Part shown: positions 59,797 to 64,000 of the stretch, in pieces
How positions within the stretch are numbered: position 1 is the first letter of the stretch
How the letters are laid out: each line of letters opens with the position of its first letter
DNA from: Steinernema hermaphroditum
Taxonomy: Eukaryota > Nematoda > Chromadorea > Rhabditida > Steinernematidae
Direction: 5' to 3'
Assembly: GCA_030435675.1 (NCBI GenBank)
Contig: CM059625.1
Coordinates: 5,766,001 to 5,830,000 of the forward strand
Length of the DNA: 64,000 bases
Made by a program: the position numbers and the translations under genes
The notes under the pieces: generated by a model
Told to the model about the DNA's origin: nothing
The model's database searches: none
What the model saw: only the letters and a program-made list of their open reading frames with translations

Positions 59797-60235
59797 CTAT
59801 CGCTTCTTAGAAACAATCAAAGTAGCGCGCTTTGCAACGTCTCCGCTCCGCATGTTGTATGTCGGTGTCGCGACTCGCCGCGACTGTATGCGCGCCTCGA
59901 TCGATCGCGAAGGAATCGTCGTTGTGACGACCGACTCACTTCCCGCCCGGCGGTGTGGCGGAATCTCGGTGCTCGTCGTGATCCGTATGCATTTCCGCTT
60001 CCCCTCGGGCTTCCCATGCCCGAACCGTTCTCCGTCAAGCCCTTGCAGCGAGTCCATACATTTTAAATGTCATTAAGCGGTCAGTGACAACTGTGGCCGC
60101 GGAACGTCCAACTTGATCTTCGTCTGCATTGTTGGATTGTTTATTTGGACGGAAATTATTCATCGCCTTATCGCTCAGTTGTTCCCTATCATCATCCTTT
60201 GCGCTCAACACCCCTCCTACTCGCGGTTGACTCAT
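59797..60235 (-). CDS. Small basic Gly/Arg-rich protein (103 aa), divergent to transporter
   Basis: Three exons: 60113-60235, 59940-60041, 59797-59883 (312 nt), both introns in phase 0 with gttgga and gtgagt donors. The protein starts MSQPRVGGVLSAKDDDREQL, has an Asn/Gln/Asp stretch, then a Gly/Ser/Arg segment (GMGSPRGSGNAYGSRRAPR) and ends VAKRATLIVSKKR. No signal peptide. No family recognised; the composition suggests a disordered nucleic-acid-associated protein, which is only a guess. The surrounding DNA is GC-rich and open in several frames, so the model depends on the splice signals. It starts 190 bp from the transporter on the other strand, a shared promoter. Confidence 0.42.
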
Positions 60236-60425
60236 TGCACTCGCCTTTTTCTGTTGACTTAGTTTGCGCTTCTACTGTCAATTTTCAGCTTATCTCAGGT
60301 GTCTTCATTTCCGACTGTTGCGACTTTTTCGTTTCGTGCGCTCCGTCGTTTCCTCTTCTCGCACCTATTACATCACGTTTGTAACTGTCAGCATCATCGT
60401 ATTTTCTTGCAGCAGATGAGCGACA

Positions 60426-63155
60426 ATGCTCAAGGGAACGTGCTGTTGCTGTTTCTCGAACAGCGTTCGTCACCTCGTCCTTCTACTGCAATTCGCCCTC
60501 CTCACTTCTATGTTCGCTAACATTCTGCTTTTCAACGTCGCCGTTGTTTACGATGACAAGCTGCTCGAATCGTCCCATTTCTCCATTAACAGAATAGGTT
60601 AGACGCATCAATATCGTCCAAATTGCACCCTTCTACTTATAGATGCAAACGTTGATGTTTCGGGCGGCCGATTCAAGAGGCAAGTCGATGCGAACAGCGT
60701 CAACGACGACGACGTCGACTTCGTTGGCCCGACGCTTGGGAGTCCGGCTGTGCAGGAAGTGCGCAAAAACGACAACCATATTGACATAGGTAGAGATGAT
60801 TTATTAACAATGGAATGTGACACCTCCACCTTAAGGGTCTCCTGTGGTTCCTAACGAAGACGAATTTTCGGTGACCACGGCGGCCACTCCGAGCACGAGC
60901 CCTAAATTCATTGGCCCGACCACTCCGAAACTCGTGTTCTTCACGAAACAAACGCCGCCGACAACGACGACGACGTCGACGACAACAACGACGCCATACA
61001 TTAGTTCGAGCTGGCCCGACAAGGAACAGGAAGAGGGTTGGTGTCGCACATCTGGCACCGGTTACTAACTGCCTTCGCCACCTTAAGCTTTCACAATAAT
61101 CGCTAATACTGAATGGACAGAAGGGGTCGCTTTGTCCGATATCGAGTATAACGCCACTGAGACAACTATGGTCGCTCCTACTACCGTACTTCTAACAACC
61201 AGCACTTCAACACCAGCAACTACCACAGCTGAAACCACTGCTGCGCCAACCACCTCCACAGACACGACTACCACTTCCACAAGCACGACTACCACTTCCA
61301 CAAGCACGACTACCACTTCTACCGTAACCATCACCACTGCATCTACCGACAATCCCACGGCGGCTATAGGCACAGCAATTCTCACAGGACGCTTGTAATA
61401 CTCAAATTTCAGCGAAAGAAGACGTTGTTGAGGTCAGAAAGAAGGAAATCGAAGAAGCGCCGGCTTCTCCAACAGAAGAAAATGTGACGATCAGTCCGTA
61501 CATGGGCAACTTCCTTCCCTCACACCCTCTGCTGGCCCTCAGCCAAGCGACAACGTTCGCCGCTCCTGGACTTGGAATGCTCCTTTTCTTCGCCCCAGCG
61601 AACTACTGTCTCCGTCGTTTCGGAACTCAGTTGACAGTCACTTCCTTCGCTCTGGTTTCAGCTGTAGCCACTGCGGTATTACCGTATTTGCTCGGAATGG
61701 GTAAACGTGTAACCTTCGTAAATAGCTGTAAACGGTGATATTCAGGTAATATTCCTATTATCATCATGCGCTGCATCCAAGGGGCGTCGTTTGCCGCCGC
61801 ACTACCGACGATCGGAGCAACAGCAGCTAAATGGGGATCTTTGAAGGAGCAGCTCTTCTTCCTAACCTTCTCCATCCTTTTCTTCCAGGTTTGTGGATCA
61901 AAATATAAAAGTTATGCAACTGATCTAGAAAATGAACAATATGACAACAAAAACCGAGCTAATGTGCAACTCTTTTCAGGTGGCTCCTATCCTCAGTTGG
62001 CCATTGTCTGCCGCTCTTCTGGGCGGAAACCACGTGAACCTCGTCTATTCCCTACACGCCGCCCTCACTCTCATTCTTGCCTTCGCCTTTCTGATCTTCT
62101 ACCGAAACGATCCTCAGCAGCACAAATGGGTGAATGGTCTGGAAATGAATAAGATCGCCTCTGGGAAGATCCAAGTTAGAATGACCTGCTGAACGTTGCC
62201 AAAAACTGATTCGTTTCAGAACAATCGAATACTTGAGAAAAGTTTGTGCTCTCTCCTATTCCACTCGATTTCTTCATGGAGCGTCTGGACGGCTGCCGTA
62301 GGACATTTCTTCGCCCTCACCATTGTGCTCATGTTCGCGCCTGTTTACCTCTTCACAGTTCTGCAAGTGTCGCGCGACAGAGCGCCAACCGTTGCAATTG
62401 TGCCCTTCGTCTTGATGGTTAGTTTACATAGATTATTACCTTTGCAACGGCTTAACGTTAAGCTTATTTCGCACTTCCTCTCGACGGTTATCAACAAATT
62501 CTGTAACTGCACAAGTCATACGATCAAGATACGCATTTGCAATTCGATCGCTTTTATTGGAACGGCCACGTTCTTCATCCTGTTGGCCGTTCTACCGCCG
62601 TCCGAGAATTTTTATAGCCGGTAAGTAGTCAGCGACGCGTATCATCTCAACGACGTTTAGACTGAGATCAAGGAGAGAGGTGTATGTATTCTCGTTTCAG
62701 TTCTGTTTCCTTGCTAACCTTCCTGCTGCTTCCTCTCGGCTTTTCGCAAGCAGGATTCTACCAAAGTTCCGTCATCATAGGCCGCTATTACTCCCAGTTC
62801 ATAGTCGCCAATCTCCAAGCCGCCCTTGGATTCGCCTTCGCTGTCGGTCCTTTCGTCGTATTCTTCATCACAAGTGACAAGTACGTGTCAACCTCACTCA
62901 TATTCGCAGCGTCGTTCGTTTGCCTTCAGCTCTACAAACCAGTGGAGAATTTGTTTCGTCATCGCCGCAGCAGTGCTCATCATTTGTAACATCGTCTTCT
63001 GCATCTTTGGTAGCGGACGACCGTCGCACTGGGCAGAAGACAGCTGGAACCCCTTTATCACGCATAAGACAGTCGACCGCCATGCTGACAGATCCACCGA
63101 GTGTGGCATCCTCGAGATGCGCACGATTTCCGAGTTTAGAGAGGCCAGAAAGTAG
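60426..63155 (+). CDS. SLC17-like major facilitator transporter with Thr-rich loop
   Basis: Membrane carrier of the nematode SLC17-like (anion/phosphate, vesicular glutamate) MFS group; substrate unknown. Eleven exons: 60426-60597, 60643-60789, 60836-61060, 61121-about 61369, 61413-61700, 61746-61888, 61980-62174, 62220-62417, 62463-62620, 62701-62880, 62930-63155. TM1 is in exon 1 (LVLLLQFALLTSMFANILLF), after a CCCC stretch. A long extracellular loop of about 240 residues follows, with Asp-rich, then TPPTTTTTSTTTTT and TSTSTTTTSTSTTTT runs and an N-glycosylation site (YNATE). The MFS core has NYCLRRFGTQ between TM2 and TM3, RCIQGASFAAALPTIGATAA, and a C-terminal FCIFGSGRPSHWAEDSW typical of the group. 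The end of exon 4 is uncertain: only a GC donor (ATAG/gcacag) keeps phase. With it the protein is 726 aa. Confidence 0.88.
61193..61325 (+). repeat. Thr/Ser-codon minisatellite in transporter exon 4
   Basis: Near-identical 21-bp units (cgactaccacttccacaag) occur three times at about 61264-61325 inside a longer Thr-rich stretch. It is coding repeat expansion in the mucin-like loop; an upstream relative is the acgacgacg run at 60960-60992. Confidence 0.7.
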
Positions 63156-63575
63156 CTTCTTCGATTGAGAAGACAGCTCAAAGATGCTTCGATCGGATGT
63201 TCTATCACTGTTTCCGGCAGCTTCGATTTCACTTCGTTTTTCTCTCACATGACGGGTTATTGACTTGAGACAAAGAAATTGATTTATGATAAATGACTTG
63301 AATGCAAAAAAGAGAATGAATCACATATATTTGAATGAATATTTCTCTATCACTGCCACATTGACTTTGCGGTGAGGTTGAAAACGCGTATCATATGCAA
63401 ATTCTTTGTAATAAACAGATGATCCACTTGCTGTCAGGCTCCTTTTTACCTGGGCAAATGTACCACCGAGAAGCTGTGAGTATGTCGTGCAAATCGTTGT
63501 TTTTATTCGCTTCATAAAAGTACAATCTTCATGCTCTGACGTTGCAAAAAATAGGCCAATAGTGGACAAAGGCAT
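63156..63575. other. Convergent intergenic spacer
   Basis: Between the tails of the transporter and the Ly6 gene. A plus-strand AATAAA at 63410-63415 is a candidate end signal for the transporter. Confidence 0.45.
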
Positions 63576-64000
63576 TCAAATGTGCAACGCGAGGACAAGA
63601 AACAGAAGGACCGAGAAGAGCGAAGTCGACAAGGACATCGACCCATTGCAGAAGTCTTTGTCGTTGCAGTAGCACAGAGACTTAACAGTAGTCACCGCAA
63701 CGCCTGTGTCGTTGTTGCTTGTGTAGCACACGCCGGACTGCATCGGCTTGGGGCTGCTGCTCTGCTCGTTCGGGATCTCTACAGTAGGAGCAACTTCATC
63801 AGGCGACGCGCATCCTTTCGTGAAAGTGTTCCAGTTGTACTTGATACCATTGAACGCGATACGGTAGGTGACTAAACAACCGTCCAATAGCACATACACC
63901 GCCAGCGCCCTACCGGCATTTTTTACGCAGAACTGTCCGTTGTCGCAGGATGACTCTTCTGCTTCTGATTTGCAGCTTCCCTGTTGAGTGACGGCTGTTA
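63576..64000 (-). CDS. Ly6/uPAR-type GPI-anchored protein, 5' part cut by window end
   Basis: The frame is open from the window edge (no start seen) to the stop at 63576. It shows a Cys pattern of the three-finger fold: SCKSEAEESSCDNGQFC, GC, then GVCYTS and the closing CYCNDKDFCNGS, the CxCxxxxxCN signature of Ly6/ET-module proteins. The last 18 residues are hydrophobic (TSLFSVLLFLVLALHI) with small residues before them, as required for a GPI anchor. A Ser/Pro linker (SSSPKP) interrupts the domain. Such proteins act at the cell surface as receptor modulators or in signalling. At least one upstream exon with the signal peptide lies outside the window. Confidence 0.82.
   Translation of the reverse strand, partial: TAVTQQGSCKSEAEESSCDNGQFCVKNAGRALAVYVLLDGCLVTYRIAFNGIKYNWNTFTKGCASPDEVAPTVEIPNEQSSSPKPMQSGVCYTSNNDTGVAVTTVKSLCYCNDKDFCNGSMSLSTSLFSVLLFLVLALHI

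Noticed and set aside
59656..60076. 136- and 120-codon plus-strand frames
   Set aside because: GC-rich region open in three frames; the minus-strand three-exon model fits splice signals better.

Overview
The window reads as nuclear DNA of a nematode. Genes are split into many small exons by introns of mostly 35-60 nt. Several start codons sit directly behind a strong 3' splice acceptor, as expected for spliced-leader trans-splicing. Nematode families are present (SXP/RAL-2, NRF-6-type acyltransferase, expanded SLC17-like transporter, nematode Ly6), and a short run of the nematode telomere unit TTAGGC lies at 57131-57155. The species cannot be fixed from sequence alone. All splice models below were assembled by eye from GT/GC...AG signals, phase matching and reading-frame closure; none has transcript support.

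Layout. 1-3.3 kb: no convincing gene except one isolated open exon. 3.3-10.7 kb (minus strand): the most striking part, a head-to-tail array of eight paralogous genes for small tyrosine/arginine/tryptophan-rich proteins (143-183 aa). They share one exon plan with identical intron phases and are separated by only 110-205 bp from stop to next start, the spacing of a nematode polycistronic operon. I do not recognise the family. 10.9-23 kb: mostly non-coding, with a small hairpin element and a few weak candidate genes. 23.0-30.1 kb (minus): a complete 21-exon gene for the largest subunit of RNA polymerase I, whose summed exons close exactly in frame (1742 aa). 30.7-31.9 kb (minus): a BTB protein with a Cys-rich tail. 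34.9-37.4 kb (minus): a PAIP1-like protein (PAM2 motif plus MIF4G-like region). 40.3-42.0 kb (minus): two small genes with operon-like spacing, the first carrying a second PAM2-like motif. 46.2-46.7 kb (minus): a secreted SXP/RAL-2 protein. 47.4-48.1 kb: a TTAA-flanked foldback element. 49.5-51.8 kb (minus): an NRF-6/OAC membrane acyltransferase. 56.1-56.6 kb: a 177-bp inverted repeat. 57.8-58.7 kb (minus): an unrecognised small gene. 59.8-63.2 kb: a divergent pair, a small basic protein (minus) and an SLC17-like transporter with a Thr-rich mucin-like loop (plus). 63.6 kb to the end (minus): a Ly6-type GPI-anchored protein cut by the window edge.

Functional themes. Two loci concern ribosome supply and translation (RNA polymerase I, PAIP1-like), and a second possible poly(A)-binding-protein ligand lies 4 kb away. 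The secreted and membrane proteins (SXP/RAL-2, OAC, SLC17-like, Ly6) are typical of fast-evolving nematode families. The eight-gene Tyr-rich array is the best candidate for something undescribed.
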